From assembly GCA_038093515.1 (NCBI GenBank), contig JBBPSI010000353.1, positions 1-19,856 of the forward strand: a stretch of 19,856 nt of DNA, in the 5' to 3' direction. Position 1 is the stretch's first letter, and every line of letters starts with the position of its first letter. The translations under genes were made by a program, and so were the position numbers. Source of the DNA: Butyriboletus loyo (lineage: Eukaryota; Basidiomycota; Agaricomycetes; Boletales; Boletaceae). The notes beneath the pieces were generated by a model. That model had not been told where the DNA came from, did not search any database, and saw nothing but the letters and a program-made list of their open reading frames with translations. Positions 18,735 to 19,856 of this stretch are shown in pieces.

Positions 18735-19743
18735 TCACAAGATCCTAATGGAGTATAGGATGGGCGCAGAGCCGAGGTGGTGGGGAGGAAGGGCGACGTT
18801 TTGGATACGGGGGTGTGGTTCGGTGTCTGTCTCTGCTTCTGAGGGTGGCGGGAGGAGGGTTTCGGCGAAACGGGAGATACCCCCAACGGTGCGGTATTGC
18901 GGTGGTATGCATTCCTAAATAGTCGCACGAGGAAACAAAGGGGGGAAGCGTCGGATCAGATAGATGGATATGACGCAGTGGAGAGAACGAAACGAACCAT
19001 GTACACCGTCATCTCGTCCCACCGGGCACGCGTCCACATACGCGACGGACGATCACGCAGCGTCAACCAGTCTCTCCGACGCACTTCATACCCACCCACG
19101 TCTTTCTTCCGGGAGGTTTTTCCGGTGCCATACCAGACAGACGAGGACAGTGCAGAGGAGGCGGAGGACGAAGAGGAAGGGAGACGTATCCGAACCTCGA
19201 GGGTGTGGCTCGCGTGGGTGCGGAGGGCTTTCACTACCTCCGTTTCGGATGGGTCGGGCTGACCACTCGGCAGTGTGAGTGAACCGCGAAACGGAGGGCG
19301 GCGGAGGAGATAGCTGATAGGTACGACTTAAGCATACAGAGGTCGTTGATTAGTCCTGACATTTCTATTTTCCTGGATGAGGACGAGGGAGACGTACATC
19401 CAGCCTCATCTAGGGAGATGTCGTCCCCCAGACAAGCATCGAGCTTCCAGCGCAGGTCGGCGTCGAGCCAGATGTTGTAGTCGGAGAGGGCGAGAGAGAT
19501 GAGAGACGCGATGTCCTGGGTGATGGTGGACTGCTTTGAATGGGCCGGTTCGGTGGCTTTTTCTTTGCTCTTGACCTTGTCGAGCGCAGTGTCGTCCTGA
19601 TCGTCCTCGTCTTCGGACTGGGAGTCGGAGTCGGTGGTGGGGTCGGGTAGTGGGGACGGTGATGGTGGAGGTCTGGATATGCCTTGCCATTCTTTTGTGT
19701 GCTTGGAGACAACTCGTGGAAGGAAAGTAAAGGGTGTTGCCAT
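18735..19743 (-). CDS. La-motif (LARP-like) RNA-binding protein, RRM apparently truncated
   Basis: Model: exons 19743..19398, 19326..18998 and 18914..18735, with introns of 71 nt (GTACGT...TTAAG) and 83 nt (GTTCGT...TTTAG), giving 284 aa. Seen: an acidic, disordered start (residues 30-70), then at about 75-165 a winged-helix-like stretch (DIASLISLALSDYNIWLDAD, GFVPISYLLRR, EVVKALRTHASHTLEVRI) resembling the La motif, and from 222 an RRM start (TVYMECIPPQYRTVGGISRF). La and LARP proteins pair these two domains to hold 3' ends of small RNAs such as Pol III transcripts, U6 or telomerase RNA. The RRM ends after RIQNVALPPHHLG with no RNP1, at a TGA that overlaps a perfect GTGAGT donor, so further exons or a real truncation are possible. 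The first intron uses an AAG acceptor, chosen because only it restores GFVPIS. The start is the first in-frame ATG consistent with MATPFTFLPR. Domain assignment is moderately sure; the exact LARP class is not known. Confidence 0.62.
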
Positions 19744-19856
19744 CTCTTGATGCACACGAGGATGCGCATTACCATCACAAAGTACTAATTGATGGAAATG
19801 CCCATTCTCGCGGGCATCAGAGTACAAACTACTACCAATGTTAACTGTACTACACT
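19744..19856 (-). promoter_or_regulatory. 5' flank of the La-motif gene, cut by the window edge
   Basis: Only 113 bases upstream of the chosen ATG are present. The frame stays open upstream through 19827, but without an in-frame ATG, so I treat this as leader. An upstream first exon beyond the window cannot be excluded. Confidence 0.35.

Overview
The window looks like nuclear DNA of a filamentous basidiomycete, most likely an agaricomycete. Genes are cut by many short introns (mostly 53-103 nt, GT...AG, with CTNAC/TTGAC-like branch sites). The protein families present are a two-finger iron-type GATA factor, an Opi1-family factor, a fungal TMEM170 protein, ribosomal protein L37 and a La-motif protein. 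These are ordinary chromosomal fungal genes. I see no transposon, rRNA, convincing tRNA, CRISPR array or prokaryotic feature. All gene models come from reading splice sites and conserved residues by eye.

Layout. 1-2107: no gene recognised; its right part is probably the 3' UTR of the next gene. 2108-5080 (-): SRE1/Urbs1-type iron-responsive GATA repressor in three exons. 5081-10803: a 5.7 kb gene-poor stretch with GATA sites, a TATA box and one 32-codon ORF at 7127-7225 (+) that looks coding. 10804-11508 (-): TMEM170-family ER/nuclear-envelope membrane protein. 11714-13857 (-): Opi1-family regulator of phospholipid genes in six exons, with an unresolved junction between exons 1 and 2. 13858-14255: shared divergent promoter. 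14256-15378 (+): Msn2-like C2H2 zinc finger factor. 15693-16485 (+): RPL37 in six exons, including a 3-nt first exon and a 7-nt microexon. 16778-18163 (-): proline-rich protein of unknown function. 18735-19743 (-): La-motif protein whose RRM seems to stop halfway.

How they relate. Three of the eight main genes are DNA-binding or transcriptional regulators (iron, phospholipid and probably stress control). I see no shared pathway or cluster logic: strands are mixed and the families are housekeeping or regulatory. Points most worth checking are the unannotated small ORF behind a GATA/TATA promoter, the frame break in OPI1, the symmetric introns through both GATA fingers, the RPL37 microexon and the truncated La-protein RRM.
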